From the NCBI GenBank assembly GCA_027449605.1, contig DAIDLH010000102.1:1-42742 (forward strand): a stretch of DNA of 42,742 nucleotides. Direction: 5' to 3'. The notes under the pieces are model-generated. The model searched no databases. It worked only from the letters and a program-made list of their open reading frames with translations, and was not told the DNA's origin. Every line of letters starts with the position of its first letter. Position 1 is the stretch's first letter. This document shows, in pieces, positions 16,047 to 25,028 of the stretch. The stretch is from Candidatus Muproteobacteria bacterium (lineage in GTDB: Bacteria; Pseudomonadota; Gammaproteobacteria; Acidiferrobacterales; Sulfurifustaceae). A program made the translations under genes and the position numbers.

Positions 16047-17837
16047 ATGCGCAGTCATTTTTGCGGCGAACTCAGAGAATCCCACATCGGCCAGCGCGTC
16101 ACGCTCTGCGGCTGGGCCCACAGCCGGCGCGATCACGGCGGCGTGATCTTCATCGACCTGCGCGACCGCGCCGGCGTGGTGCAGACCGTGTTCGATCCGG
16201 ACAGGAAGGAAGCCTTCGCCGCCGCCGAGTCGGTGCGTTCCGAATTCGTGCTGCGCGTGCAGGGGCAGGTGCGCCCGCGCCCGGCCGGCACCGAGAATCC
16301 GCATCTTCCTACCGGGAAAGTGGAGGTGCTGGCCGAGAACATCGAAATTCTCAACCGCGCCGAAGCGCTGCCGTTCCAACTGGACGAAACCGATCTCTCG
16401 GAACCGGTGCGCCTCAAATACCGCTATCTCGATTTGCGCCGCGAATTCATGCAGAAGAACCTGCGCCTGCGCCACAAGGTGGCGCAGATGCTGCGCCGGT
16501 ATCTCGAGGATCACGACTTCATCGAAATCGAAACGCCGATGCTCACCAAGTCCACGCCCGAAGGCGCACGCGACTATCTCGTGCCCTCGCGCACGCATCC
16601 GGGACACTTCTTCGCGCTGCCGCAGTCGCCACAGCTGTTCAAGCAGCTGCTGATGGTGGCGGGCTTCGAGCGTTACTTCCAGATCACGCGCTGTTTCCGC
16701 GACGAAGATTTGCGCGCCGACCGTCAGCCGGAATTCACCCAGCTCGACATCGAGACCTCGTTTCTCGACGAGAACGGCGTGATGGGCCTGATGGAAGAAA
16801 TGTTGCGCCGGCTGTTCAAGTCCGTGCTCGGCGTGGAACTGCCCGATCCCTTCCCGCGCATGAGTTACGACGAAGCCGTGCGCCGCTTCGGTTCCGACCG
16901 GCCCGACCTGCGCGTGCCGCTCGAGCTGGTCGACGTCGGCGATCTGATGAAGCAGGTCGAGTTCAAGGTGTTCGCCGGTCCGGCCAACAATCCGGCCGGG
17001 CGCGTGGCGGCGTTGCGCGTGCCGAAAGGCGGCGAACTTCCGCGCAGCCAGATCGACGGTTACACCGCCTTCGTCGGCCAGTACGGCGCCAAGGGGCTGG
17101 CTTACATCAAGATCAACGACGCGGCCAAGGGCCGCGACGGGCTGCAATCGCCGATTCTCAAGTTCCTGCCGGACGAGGTCATCGCCGCGATCATGCAGCG
17201 CACCGGCGCGCAGACCGGCGACCTGATTTTCTTCGGCGCCGATACCGCCAAGGTGGTCAACGACTCGCTCGGCGCGCTGCGCCTGAAACTGGGCGACGAT
17301 CTGAAGCTGAAACAGGACGGCTGGAAAATCCTGTGGGTGGTGGATTTCCCGATGTTCGATTACGACACCGACGCCAAGCGCTGGGTCGCGTTGCATCATC
17401 CGTTCACCTCGCCCAAGGCCGAGGACCTCGAACGGGTCGATCTCGATCCGGCGAACGTGAAGGCGCGCGCCTACGACGCGGTGCTGAACGGCTCCGAGAT
17501 CGGCGGCGGTTCGATCCGCATCCACCGCATGGACGTGCAGGAAAAGGTGTTCGCCGCGCTTGGCATCGGTCCGAACGAGGCGCGCGCCAAGTTCGGGTTC
17601 CTGCTCGACGCGCTCAAATTCGGCGCGCCGCCGCATGGCGGCATCGCCTTCGGGCTCGACCGCCTGTGCGCGCTCATGAGCGGCGTGGATTCGATCCGCG
17701 ACGTGATCGCCTTCCCCAAAACGCAGAAGGCGGCGTGCCTGATGACCGACGCGCCGAGCGAGGTCGACGAAACCCAGCTGCGCGAGCTGCACATAAAACT
17801 GCGCAAGCCTCCCGAAAAAACCGCGGCCGAATCCTGA
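16047..17837 (+). CDS. aspS: Aspartyl-tRNA synthetase, likely non-discriminating
   Basis: AspRS (596 aa) charges tRNA-Asp. The N-terminal anticodon-binding OB fold starts [20 protein letters not shown]. Class II motif 2 ([20 protein letters not shown]) and motif 3 ([10 protein letters not shown]) are intact, and the bacterial GAD insertion is present. Residue 30 is His and residue 81 is Gly. The equivalents in Pseudomonas aeruginosa AspRS (31 and 82) are reported to let it also charge tRNA-Asn, which GatCAB then amidates. I infer the same dual specificity here. CAGG precedes the start weakly. Confidence 0.97.
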   Translation: MRSHFCGELRESHIGQRVTLCGWAHSRRDHGGVIFIDLRDRAGVVQTVFDPDRKEAFAAAESVRSEFVLRVQGQVRPRPAGTENPHLPTGKVEVLAENIEILNRAEALPFQLDETDLSEPVRLKYRYLDLRREFMQKNLRLRHKVAQMLRRYLEDHDFIEIETPMLTKSTPEGARDYLVPSRTHPGHFFALPQSPQLFKQLLMVAGFERYFQITRCFRDEDLRADRQPEFTQLDIETSFLDENGVMGLMEEMLRRLFKSVLGVELPDPFPRMSYDEAVRRFGSDRPDLRVPLELVDVGDLMKQVEFKVFAGPANNPAGRVAALRVPKGGELPRSQIDGYTAFVGQYGAKGLAYIKINDAAKGRDGLQSPILKFLPDEVIAAIMQRTGAQTGDLIFFGADTAKVVNDSLGALRLKLGDDLKLKQDGWKILWVVDFPMFDYDTDAKRWVALHHPFTSPKAEDLERVDLDPANVKARAYDAVLNGSEIGGGSIRIHRMDVQEKVFAALGIGPNEARAKFGFLLDALKFGAPPHGGIAFGLDRLCALMSGVDSIRDVIAFPKTQKAACLMTDAPSEVDETQLRELHIKLRKPPEKTAAES

Positions 17838-17843
17838 GCGCCG

Positions 17844-18737
17844 TTACTGACGCCGCGCCACCAGCTGTGGTGCGCCGGTTTCGCGGTTGACCTGGCGGCG
17901 GAACGCCGCCAGCAGCGATCCGAACACCGGACCGGGACAGACCGCGAGCGGGCGGCCGTCCACCTCGCGCACCGGGATCAGTTCCGCGCCGGTTCCGGTC
18001 AGGAAACATTCATCGGCGGTATGAAGATCGTAGGGGCCGAGCGTGGTCTCGGCGTGCCCGATGCCCAGTTCCTGCGCCAATTCCAGAATCACTTCGCGCG
18101 TGACGCCTTCGAGCGCGCCGTCGCTGGCCGGCGGCGTCAGCAGTTTTCCGTGGCGCACGAGGAAGACGTTGTCGGCCGTGCCTTCGGCGACGTGACCGGC
18201 GGCGTTCAGCAGGATCGCCTCGTCGGCGCCGGCGTTGACGGCCTCCAGGCGCGCCAGGATGTGGTTCAGGTAATTGAGCGACTTGATACGCGGGTCGAGA
18301 CCGTCGGCGCCGAGTCGGCGCGTGGCGGCGACGATCACGCGCGCGCCTTCGTTGCGCACGGCCTCGCTCACCAGCGCGAGTTCGTCGACGATGATGAGCA
18401 GGTTCGGTTCCCGGCAGCTGGCCGGGTCGAGTCCGAGCCTGCCCGCACCGCGCGTGACGATCAGGCGCAGGTAGCCCTCGGGCCGGCCGTAGGCGGCGAT
18501 GGTGTCGTGCACGGCGGCGTCGAGCGCGCCGGCGTCGCCGGGCAACGCCAGACGGATCGCCGCCGCCGAGCGACGCAGGCGCTCCAGGTGGCGCGACAAC
18601 CGGAACGCGCGGCCGTTGTAAAAGCGGATGCCCTCGAACACGCCGTCGCCATAGAGCAGCCCGTGATCGAGCACCGGCAGCCGCGCTTGCGCGGCCGGCA
18701 TCAGCACGCCGTTCAGCCAGCAGAGCGCTTCAGTCAT
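17844..18737 (-). CDS. Class IV PLP aminotransferase (branched-chain type)
   Basis: A 297-aa fold-type IV aminotransferase of the IlvE / D-amino-acid aminotransferase / PabC superfamily. Landmarks: DHGLLYGDGVFEGIRFYNGR, the PLP lysine in RIKSLNYLN (Lys152), EGTADNVF with Glu185, and GTGAELIPVREVDGR near the end. The start at 18737 follows GGAG at a good distance; the longer frame to 18989 is non-homologous. An IlvE-like role in branched-chain amino acids is most likely, but D-alanine aminotransferase or aminodeoxychorismate lyase relatives share these motifs. It overlaps a small upstream ORF by 8 bp (ATGACTGA). Confidence 0.85.
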   Translation of the reverse strand: MTEALCWLNGVLMPAAQARLPVLDHGLLYGDGVFEGIRFYNGRAFRLSRHLERLRRSAAAIRLALPGDAGALDAAVHDTIAAYGRPEGYLRLIVTRGAGRLGLDPASCREPNLLIIVDELALVSEAVRNEGARVIVAATRRLGADGLDPRIKSLNYLNHILARLEAVNAGADEAILLNAAGHVAEGTADNVFLVRHGKLLTPPASDGALEGVTREVILELAQELGIGHAETTLGPYDLHTADECFLTGTGAELIPVREVDGRPLAVCPGPVFGSLLAAFRRQVNRETGAPQLVARRQ

Positions 18738-19005
18738 GGCAGGAACTCCAGCCGCGGTCGCCGAGTTTTCGCGGCGCGGCGCCGCTGCCGGACCGGGACA
18801 CGGCACGCAGGACCGGCGACAGTTTATCCGCGAGGTATCGCCAACCGTTATGCAAAATTCCGCGCATGTGCCCGGCGCGCTGTGCGCGTGCCAGCCGGGT
18901 GTAGTGTCCGATGTCGATCGCGCCGCTGGCGGTGCGCCGCATCGGTGCGGCGTGGCGCAGTTGATCCGAGTGCCTGGTGCCGGTTTCACGTGCCTGGTTT
19001 TGCAT
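18730..19005 (-). CDS. Small basic protein coupled to the aminotransferase
   Basis: A 91-aa frame starting MQNQARETGTRH after a strong GGGAGAAGCGTC ribosome binding site, ending in an 8-bp overlap with the aminotransferase start. The central part IDIGHYTRLARAQRAGHMRG with following LHNGWRYLADKL resembles the Tyr-x3-Ala-Arg-x2-Arg-Ala pattern of small proteobacterial helical proteins often found beside DUF1127 proteins. I cannot name a family with confidence. E. coli yjiR (MocR) is also adjacent to a small protein gene, yjiS, which makes the pairing with the MocR gene across the promoter region suggestive. Confidence 0.5.
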   Translation of the reverse strand: MQNQARETGTRHSDQLRHAAPMRRTASGAIDIGHYTRLARAQRAGHMRGILHNGWRYLADKLSPVLRAVSRSGSGAAPRKLGDRGWSSCHD

Positions 19006-19045
19006 GACGCTTCTCCCGTGATTGACAGTCGTCAGCTTAGGTTCG

Positions 19046-19063
19046 ATACTCGTACCAGTACAG
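19046..19063. promoter_or_regulatory. Candidate MocR operator in the divergent promoter region
   Basis: ATACTCGTACCAGTACAG contains two GTAC cores (GTACCAGTAC) and lies in the 165-bp gap between the divergent small ORF and the MocR gene. GntR-type winged helices bind short symmetric or directly repeated sites in such positions. It is adjacent to AT-rich DNA (CTTATATTGACA) that could hold promoters. Confidence 0.35.
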
Positions 19064-19170
19064 ATTCAGATAAACTTATATTGACACGTAACAGTTATGA
19101 AAATCATTGAAACTGTGCTTGTTAAAGCCGGGGTCGACTGTGACGCCGCCGCGGCCCCGGGGAGACGCGC

Positions 19171-20601
19171 ATGAAACGGGCCCCGGCGGAAAACCTGTAC
19201 GAGCAGGTGGCGCGGCGGCTGCAGGAACAGGTGGCCAACGGGGTCTACCGTCCCGGTGACCGCGTGCCGTCGGTGCGGCGCCTGAGCACGCAGTTCGACG
19301 TGAGCATTTCCACCGTCATCGAGGCCTACCGTCGCCTCGAAAGCAGGGGATTGCTCGAAGCGCGCCCGCAGTCGGGTTATTACGTGCGCACGCGGCTGTG
19401 GCAACCGCCGGCGCAGCCGGCCATCTCCCAGCCGCGCTGCTCGCCCACGGCGGTGAGCGTGAGCGCTCTCGCCATGAAGGTACTCAAGGCCTCGCGCGAT
19501 CCGCACGTGCTGCAGCTCGGCGTGGCCGCGCCGCACCCGAGTTTGCTGCCGATGCGCTCGCTCAATCGCATCCTCGCGCGCCTCGCGCGCCACGACGAGG
19601 GCAAGGGTTGCAGTTACGACTTCCCGCCCGGCAGCCCGGAGCTGCGCCAGCAGATCGCGCGCCGCGCCCTCGACGCCGGTTGCACGCTCTCCCCCGACGA
19701 CATCGTCACCACCAGCGGCTGCCAGGAGGCCCTGAGTCTGTGCCTGCGCGCGGTGACGAAACCGGGCGACACGGTTGCGATCGAATCGCCGGCGTTCTAC
19801 GGCACGCTTCAGACCATCGAACAGTTGGGGTTGAAAGCGATCGAGATTCCGACCTGCCCGCGCAAAGGAGTTTCGATCGAGGCGCTCAAACTCTCGCTCG
19901 ATCGCTGGAAGATCAGGGCCTGTCTCCTGGTGCCCAACTTCAGCAATCCGACCGGCGCGGTGATGCCGGAGGAACGCAAGAAGCGCCTGGTGCAGCTGCT
20001 GGCCGAGCGCGAGGTGCCGCTCATCGAGGACGACATCTACGGCGATCTCGCGCACGGATCGCCGCGCCCGAAGGCGGCCAAGAGCTATGACCGCAAGGGA
20101 CTCGTCATGCTGTGCTCGTCGTTTTCCAAGACGCTGGCGCCGGGCTATCGCGTCGGCTGGGTCGTGCCCGGGCGCTGGCGCGAGCAGATCGAACATCTGA
20201 AGTACGTCAACACCATGGCCACGCCCACGCTGCCGCAGCTCGCCATCGCCGAGTTTCTCGATCACGGCGGCTATGATCGCTACCTGCGCAAGACACGCGC
20301 GCTGTACGCGGCCAACGTCGAGTGCTTCACCCACGCGATCGCGCGCTATTTTCCCGAGGACACCAAGGTGACTCAGCCCGCCGGCGGTTTCGTGCTCTGG
20401 GTCGAGTTGCCCGGCAAGGCCGACGCGCTCGAACTGCGGCGGCGCGCGCTCGCGCAAGGCATCAGCATCGCCCCCGGCCCGCTGTTTTCGGCCACGCAGA
20501 AATACCGCCACTGCATCCGGCTCTCCTGCGCCTATCCGTGGGGCGAGCGGCTCGAACGGGCGTTGCTCACGCTCGGACGGCTGGCGCAGGAAATGGTGTG
20601 A
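19171..20601 (+). CDS. yjiR: MocR-family (GntR/aminotransferase) regulator, YjiR-like
   Basis: A 476-aa PLP-dependent transcription factor. Residues 8-75 are a GntR winged helix (LYEQVARRLQEQVANGVYRPGD, SISTVIEAYRRLESRGLLEARPQSGYYV). A fold-type I aminotransferase domain follows, with PNFSNPTG, the EDDIYGDL Asp, and the PLP lysine Lys320 in CSSFSKTLAPGYRVGWV. It resembles E. coli YjiR throughout. It probably senses an amino compound through PLP and controls the divergent small ORF plus aminotransferase. The pair is inserted between aspS and nudB, which are neighbours in E. coli. Confidence 0.9.
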   Translation: MKRAPAENLYEQVARRLQEQVANGVYRPGDRVPSVRRLSTQFDVSISTVIEAYRRLESRGLLEARPQSGYYVRTRLWQPPAQPAISQPRCSPTAVSVSALAMKVLKASRDPHVLQLGVAAPHPSLLPMRSLNRILARLARHDEGKGCSYDFPPGSPELRQQIARRALDAGCTLSPDDIVTTSGCQEALSLCLRAVTKPGDTVAIESPAFYGTLQTIEQLGLKAIEIPTCPRKGVSIEALKLSLDRWKIRACLLVPNFSNPTGAVMPEERKKRLVQLLAEREVPLIEDDIYGDLAHGSPRPKAAKSYDRKGLVMLCSSFSKTLAPGYRVGWVVPGRWREQIEHLKYVNTMATPTLPQLAIAEFLDHGGYDRYLRKTRALYAANVECFTHAIARYFPEDTKVTQPAGGFVLWVELPGKADALELRRRALAQGISIAPGPLFSATQKYRHCIRLSCAYPWGERLERALLTLGRLAQEMV

Positions 20602-20608
20602 GCGGGCT

Positions 20609-21058
20609 GTGACCGGCGCGCGTTACAAACGGCCCGAGTCGGTTCTGGTCGTGATCCATGCCCGGACCGGAAAAGTGCTGCTGCTGCGCCGCACCGACGA
20701 TCCGGATTTCTGGCAGTCGGTCACCGGCAGCCTGACGTGGGAGGAAAGCCGTCCACGCCAAGCGGCCGAGCGCGAGGTTCGGGAGGAAACCGGGCTGGAA
20801 GCCACATCGGCATTGCGGGATTTGAAAATCGTCAATCGTTTTTCCATTCTGCTGCGCTGGCGTTCGCGCTATGCCCCTGATGTGCATGAGAATATCGAGC
20901 ATGTCTTCGCGCTTGAACTTCCCGCGGAAATCCTTATAACTGTCAATCCCGCCGAGCACGTCGAGTACGGCTGGTTCGATTTCGACGCAGCGGCGGCGAA
21001 GGTGGCTTCGTGGAGCAACCGCGAAGCGATACTCAAGGTTAAGGCGATGCAGGAATAA
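20609..21058 (+). CDS. nudB: Dihydroneopterin triphosphate pyrophosphatase NudB
   Basis: A 149-aa Nudix hydrolase that removes pyrophosphate from dihydroneopterin triphosphate in folate synthesis. It starts with GTG (MTGARYKRPESVLVVIHA), 7 bp after the MocR gene. The Nudix box is complete: GSLTWEESRPRQAAEREV followed by REETGLE. The substrate-specificity block RRTDDPDFWQSVTG is typical of NudB. The next gene, nadA, begins one base after its stop. Confidence 0.93.
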   Translation: MTGARYKRPESVLVVIHARTGKVLLLRRTDDPDFWQSVTGSLTWEESRPRQAAEREVREETGLEATSALRDLKIVNRFSILLRWRSRYAPDVHENIEHVFALELPAEILITVNPAEHVEYGWFDFDAAAAKVASWSNREAILKVKAMQE

Positions 21059-21059
21059 A

Positions 21060-22157
21060 ATGGCGACGGCACTGGCTTACGAGTCGTTCGACGGCATTCC
21101 CGACGCGGACTGCGACGCGCGCATTCGTGCCGCGAAGGAAAGACTCGGCAAGCGGCTGGTGATTCTCGGGCATCACTACCAGCGCGACGAAGTTTACCGG
21201 CACGCCGATTTCACCGGCGATTCGCTCAGGCTCTCGCGGCTGGCGGCGTCGAGCGACGCCGATTACATCGTGTTCTGCGGCGTGCACTTCATGGCCGAGG
21301 TGGCGGACATCCTGTCGCGCCCGGAGCAGGTTTCTATCCTCCCCGATCTTTCCGCCGGCTGTTCCATGGCCGACATGGCGAATTACGCCGCGGTGCAGCG
21401 CGCGTGGAAGGAGCTCTCGGCCGTCATCGATCCGGACGAAAAAGTGACGCCGGTGACCTACATTAATTCCGCCGCCGATCTCAAGGCTTTCTGCGGCAAT
21501 CACGGCGGGCTGGTCTGCACTTCGTCGAACGCGGCGCGCGTGCTCGAATGGTCATACCGGCAGCGCGAGAAAGTCTTGTTCTTTCCCGACCAGCACCTGG
21601 GGCGCAACACCGCCGACCGCATGGGCATTCCGCTCGACGACATGGTGGAGTGGGACTTCAACCAGCCGCGCGGCGGACTGACAAAGGAACAGATCGAAAA
21701 AGCGAAGATCATCCTGTGGAAGGGATTCTGCTCGGTGCACCAGATGTTCAAGCCGCAGCACGTGGACGCGTTCCGGAAGGCGCATCCCGAAGGCAAGGTG
21801 ATCTCGCACCCCGAGTGTTCGATCGAGGTGTGCCGGAAATCCGATTACGTCGGCTCCACCGAGTTCATCATTAAGACCGTCGGCGAGTCGGCGCCGGGCA
21901 CGCACTGGCTGGTCGGCACCGAGCTCAATCTCGTCAACCGCCTGGCCGAGCAGGGCCGGGCGCAGAACAAGATCATCGAGTTCATGTCGCCCACGGTGTG
22001 CATGTGCTCGACCATGTTCCGCATCGACCCGCAGCACCTGCTGTGGACCCTGGAAAACCTGGCCGTCGGGCGCGTGGTGAACCGGATCAAGGTCGCCCCG
22101 GCCGAAGCCGAGGCCGCGCGTCTCGCGCTCAACCGCATGCTCGACGTCTCGCCATAA
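21060..22157 (+). CDS. nadA: Quinolinate synthase A
   Basis: NadA (365 aa) condenses iminoaspartate with dihydroxyacetone phosphate to quinolinate, the NAD precursor, using a [4Fe-4S] cluster. Visible motifs: GHHYQRDEVYRHADFTGDSL, PDLSAGCSMADM with Cys101, VTYINSAADLKAFCG, VCTSSNAARV, HPECSIEVC, and SPTVCMCSTMFRI; these supply the cluster cysteines. It is translated almost contiguously with nudB. No nadB or nadC is in the window. Confidence 0.97.
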   Translation: MATALAYESFDGIPDADCDARIRAAKERLGKRLVILGHHYQRDEVYRHADFTGDSLRLSRLAASSDADYIVFCGVHFMAEVADILSRPEQVSILPDLSAGCSMADMANYAAVQRAWKELSAVIDPDEKVTPVTYINSAADLKAFCGNHGGLVCTSSNAARVLEWSYRQREKVLFFPDQHLGRNTADRMGIPLDDMVEWDFNQPRGGLTKEQIEKAKIILWKGFCSVHQMFKPQHVDAFRKAHPEGKVISHPECSIEVCRKSDYVGSTEFIIKTVGESAPGTHWLVGTELNLVNRLAEQGRAQNKIIEFMSPTVCMCSTMFRIDPQHLLWTLENLAVGRVVNRIKVAPAEAEAARLALNRMLDVSP

Positions 22158-22870
22158 AAACCACCAGGCCGGAAGCCGTCGTACTTCTCCACGGCCTGTG
22201 GTTCTCGGGCTATATCCTGTTCTTGTTGGCGCGTCGCCTGCGCCGCCGGGGTTTCAGCGTTCATCTGTTTTCGTATCCCTCGGTTCGCGCCGACCTGCGC
22301 GCGAACGCGGAACGGCTCGCGCATTTCCTCGCCGCGCTCGATGCCGACACCGTGCATCTGGTAGGACACAGTCTCGGCGGCATCCTGATCCGCGCAGTGT
22401 TTCATTACTCGCCGCCACGCCAGCCCGGACGCCTCGTGACGCTGGGCGCGCCGCACGGCGGCAGCCGCGTGGCGCAACAACTGAACCGCCATGCTTTCTG
22501 GCGCCGGGCGATGGGCAAAGGTGTGGCGCAACTGCTGGCGGGCGAGCCGCAACGTTGGAGGTCACCGACACGCGAGATCGGCGCGATCTGCGGTACGCGT
22601 TCCCTCGGCATGGGCCGGTTGCTGTATCGCGGCCTGCCGCGACCGAACGACGGACTGCTGACGGTGAAGGAGAGCGCCTTCCCCGCCGCGCAGGAGCATC
22701 TGGCGCTGCCGCTGTCCCACACCGGCATGTTGTTCTCGCGCACGCTGGCGCGGCAGGTGCGGCGTTTCTGGAAACGGGACAATTCGCGCGTTGAATCCGG
22801 CGATTCCCGTGCGCTCGGTTGGGGGATGATCGAGGGGAGTGTTACACTGGGCGCACCGCTGGGCGGTTGA
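22154..22870 (+). CDS. Alpha/beta hydrolase (PGAP1/lipase-like) without standard start codon
   Basis: The homologous part begins at about EAVVLLHGLWFSGYILFLLARRL. It holds the nucleophile elbow GHSLGG, a likely acid in NDGLLTVKES and the His in SHTGML: a complete Ser-Asp-His triad. The reading frame has no ATG, GTG or TTG between the nadA overlap and the HGLW motif. The nearest candidates are ATA at 22154, overlapping the nadA stop, or GTG at 22043 and ATG at 21998 deep inside nadA. The coordinate given is the homology limit. Substrate unknown; it is probably co-expressed with nadA. Confidence 0.75.
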   Translation: MKTTRPEAVVLLHGLWFSGYILFLLARRLRRRGFSVHLFSYPSVRADLRANAERLAHFLAALDADTVHLVGHSLGGILIRAVFHYSPPRQPGRLVTLGAPHGGSRVAQQLNRHAFWRRAMGKGVAQLLAGEPQRWRSPTREIGAICGTRSLGMGRLLYRGLPRPNDGLLTVKESAFPAAQEHLALPLSHTGMLFSRTLARQVRRFWKRDNSRVESGDSRALGWGMIEGSVTLGAPLGG

Positions 22871-22894
22871 TACCTATACATCACGGGATTCCAC

Positions 22895-23644
22895 ATGGCT
22901 GGCCATTCAAGATGGGCCAATATCAAGCATCGCAAGGGCGAGCAGGACGCGCGACGCGGCAAGGTTTTCACCAAGCTGATACGTGAGATCACCATCGCCG
23001 CGCGTTCCGGCGGCGGGGGCGATCCCAGGCTCAATCCGCGCCTGCGCGCCGCCATCGACAAGGCGCTCGACGCCAACATGACCAAGGACACCATCGAGCG
23101 CGCCGTCAAGCGCGGCACCGGCGAGCTCGAAGGCGCGCATTATGAGGAGGTCCGCTACGAGGCTTACGGGCCGGGCGGCGTGGCGCTCATGATCGAGTGC
23201 ACCACCGACAATCGCACCCGTACCGTGGGCGAGGTGCGCCATGCCCTGTCCAAGCACGGCGGCCATCTCGGCAGCGACGGATCGGTAGCTTATCTCTTCA
23301 AAAGAACCGGCGTGCTCAATTACCCGCCGGGCCTGAGTGAAGACAAAATCATGGAAGCCGCCCTGGAAGCGGGCGCGGAAGACGTCGCCACGGACACCGA
23401 TGGGTCGATCGAAGTGCTGACGACGCCGGAAAATTTTCATGCCGTGGTCGAGGCCATGACCAAGAACAGCCTGAAACCCGAACACGCCGAGATCGCGCAG
23501 CGTGCCTCGACTTCCGCGCCGCTGGGCGGCGAGGACGCGGAAAAAATGCTGAAGTTGCTGGAGGCGCTGGAGGATCTGGACGACGTGCAGAATGTCTATT
23601 CCAATGCCGATTTCCCGAATGAACTCTTGAAGCAAGCCAGCTGA
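22895..23644 (+). CDS. yebC: YebC/TACO1-family protein
   Basis: A 249-aa YebC protein starting [23 protein letters not shown], with the conserved [38 protein letters not shown] and [15 protein letters not shown] blocks. YebC proteins have long been annotated as transcriptional regulators; recent work links the family to easing ribosome stalling. It stands upstream of ruvC as in E. coli. Between it and ruvC lies a repeat with two hairpins. Confidence 0.96.
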   Translation: MAGHSRWANIKHRKGEQDARRGKVFTKLIREITIAARSGGGGDPRLNPRLRAAIDKALDANMTKDTIERAVKRGTGELEGAHYEEVRYEAYGPGGVALMIECTTDNRTRTVGEVRHALSKHGGHLGSDGSVAYLFKRTGVLNYPPGLSEDKIMEAALEAGAEDVATDTDGSIEVLTTPENFHAVVEAMTKNSLKPEHAEIAQRASTSAPLGGEDAEKMLKLLEALEDLDDVQNVYSNADFPNELLKQAS

Positions 23645-23686
23645 TGCCGATCATAGGAAATCGCGCGCAGCGCGCACGGCTCGCCT

Positions 23687-23797
23687 CCTTCCCCCTGAAA
23701 GGGGGAAGGAATGAGGATGGGGGTGCGATGCGTCAGGTTCCGCGACAACCCAACCATCCGACCCCCACCCCTTGCCCTCCCCCTGAGAGGGGGAGGG
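23687..23797. repeat. Two C/G-rich hairpins flanking ruvC's ribosome binding site
   Basis: Bases 23687-23695 and 23701-23709 (CCTTCCCCC / GGGGGAAGG) pair perfectly around TGAAA. Bases 23775-23783 and 23789-23797 (CCCTCCCCC / GGGGGAGGG) pair around TGAGA. The DNA between them carries GGATGGGGGTG and CCGACCCCCACC, which can pair with each other, so the whole element is a nested inverted repeat. The right arm of the second hairpin is also the purine-rich Shine-Dalgarno of ruvC. Confidence 0.75.
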
Positions 23798-23810
23798 GGA
23801 GTGATTGGTG

Positions 23811-24335
23811 ATGCGGATATTAGGGATTGATCCCGGTTCGCGCACTACCGGCTTCGGCGTGGTACAGGTATTGCGTAACGGCCGCATTGAATATGTCGCG
23901 AGCGGCTGCGTGCGCGTGCCGTCGCAGGATCTCGCCGGCAAGCTCAAGACGGTGTACGACGGTGTGTCCGAGATCATCAAAACCTATCAGCCGACGGTGC
24001 TCGCGATCGAAAAGGTATTCTTGGCACACAACGCCGATTCGGCGCTGAAGCTCGGGCAGGCGCGCGGCGCCGCCATCCTCGCCGGCGCCAATCACCTGAT
24101 CGACGTGGCCGAATACACCGCGCTCCAGATCAAGCGCGCCGCTGTCGGCAAGGGCCATGCCGGCAAGCCGCAGGTACAGCATATGGTGAAGGCGCTGCTC
24201 GGACTCAACGCTGTGCCACAGGCCGATGCCGCGGATGCGCTCGCCTGCGCCATCTGTCACGCGCACCACGCCGTGGGATTGCGCTCGCTGCCGCCGCGCC
24301 GCACGGGCCGGCGCGGCATGAGGCTGGCGCTGTGA
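23811..24335 (+). CDS. ruvC: Holliday junction resolvase RuvC
   Basis: RuvC (174 aa) cuts Holliday junctions. The RNase-H-like core is complete: [17 protein letters not shown] with Asp7, the IEKVF glutamate, and [16 protein letters not shown] with the terminal acidic pair. The ATG at 23811 is preferred to the TTG at 23805. The ribosome binding site (GGGGGAG) lies in a hairpin arm. The stop overlaps the ruvA GTG start (GTGA). Confidence 0.97.
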   Translation: MRILGIDPGSRTTGFGVVQVLRNGRIEYVASGCVRVPSQDLAGKLKTVYDGVSEIIKTYQPTVLAIEKVFLAHNADSALKLGQARGAAILAGANHLIDVAEYTALQIKRAAVGKGHAGKPQVQHMVKALLGLNAVPQADAADALACAICHAHHAVGLRSLPPRRTGRRGMRLAL

Positions 24336-24928
24336 TCGGCCGGCTGCACGGCGTGCTGCTGCGCAAGGAGCCGCCGGCGCTGCTGGTGGACGTGGGCGGC
24401 GTGGGCTACGAGCTGGAGGCGCCCATGACCGTGTTCTACGAACTGCCCGCGGTGGGCGAGAAGGTCACGCTACACACGCATCTGGTGGTGCGCGAGGACG
24501 CGCATCTATTATATGGTTTCGTGCGCGAGGCGCAGCGGCGGCTGTTCCGCGAACTGCTCAAGGTCAACGGCGTGGGACCGCGGGTCGCGCTGGCGGTGCT
24601 CTCGGGCTTGTCGGACGAGGAATTCTGCCGCAGCGTGGCGGAACAGGACATCGCGCGCCTGACCAAGGTGCCGGGCATCGGCCGCAAGACCGCCGAGCGG
24701 CTGGTGATCGAAATGCGCGACAAGCTGCCTTCGGGCGGCGCGCTACCGGCGGCGACGTCCGATGCGGCCCCGGTGGTTGCGGGAGATCCGGTGAGCGAGG
24801 CGGTGAGCGCGCTGGTGGCGCTGGGCTACAAGCCGAACGAAGCGAGCCGCGCGGTGCGCGCCGTGCCGACCCAGGGGCTGGGTGCGGAAGAAATCATTCG
24901 TCAGGCGCTAAAAGGTATGGCAGGCTAA
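24332..24928 (+). CDS. ruvA: Holliday junction helicase subunit RuvA
   Basis: RuvA (198 aa) binds the junction as a tetramer and positions RuvB. It starts with GTG ([20 protein letters not shown]) overlapping the ruvC stop by 4 bp. It contains the OB fold, two helix-hairpin-helix motifs ([35 protein letters not shown]) and the C-terminal RuvB-contacting domain ([18 protein letters not shown]). ruvB follows after a 100-bp gap occupied by a palindromic repeat. Confidence 0.97.
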   Translation: MIGRLHGVLLRKEPPALLVDVGGVGYELEAPMTVFYELPAVGEKVTLHTHLVVREDAHLLYGFVREAQRRLFRELLKVNGVGPRVALAVLSGLSDEEFCRSVAEQDIARLTKVPGIGRKTAERLVIEMRDKLPSGGALPAATSDAAPVVAGDPVSEAVSALVALGYKPNEASRAVRAVPTQGLGAEEIIRQALKGMAG

Positions 24929-24942
24929 GGTATGAGTTTTCA

Positions 24943-25016
24943 CCGCAAAGGCGCAAAGAGCGCAAAGGGTTCTAAATTTAAAAATGCATTTCTTTGCGTA
25001 CTTCGCGTCTTTGCGG
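24943..25016. repeat. CGCAAAG palindrome, copy B
   Basis: Arms 24943-24967 and 24992-25016 are 25 nt each and pair in 21 positions, separated by 24 nt. The element fills the ruvA-ruvB gap and ends 12 bp before the ruvB ATG. No clear Shine-Dalgarno is visible between it and ruvB. Confidence 0.85.
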
Positions 25017-25028
25017 TAATAAATTCTT

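Noticed and set aside
18738-18989. N-terminal extension of the aminotransferase to 18989
   Set aside because: The extra residues are non-homologous and the ATG at 18737 has a proper Shine-Dalgarno; the region instead encodes a small ORF in another frame.
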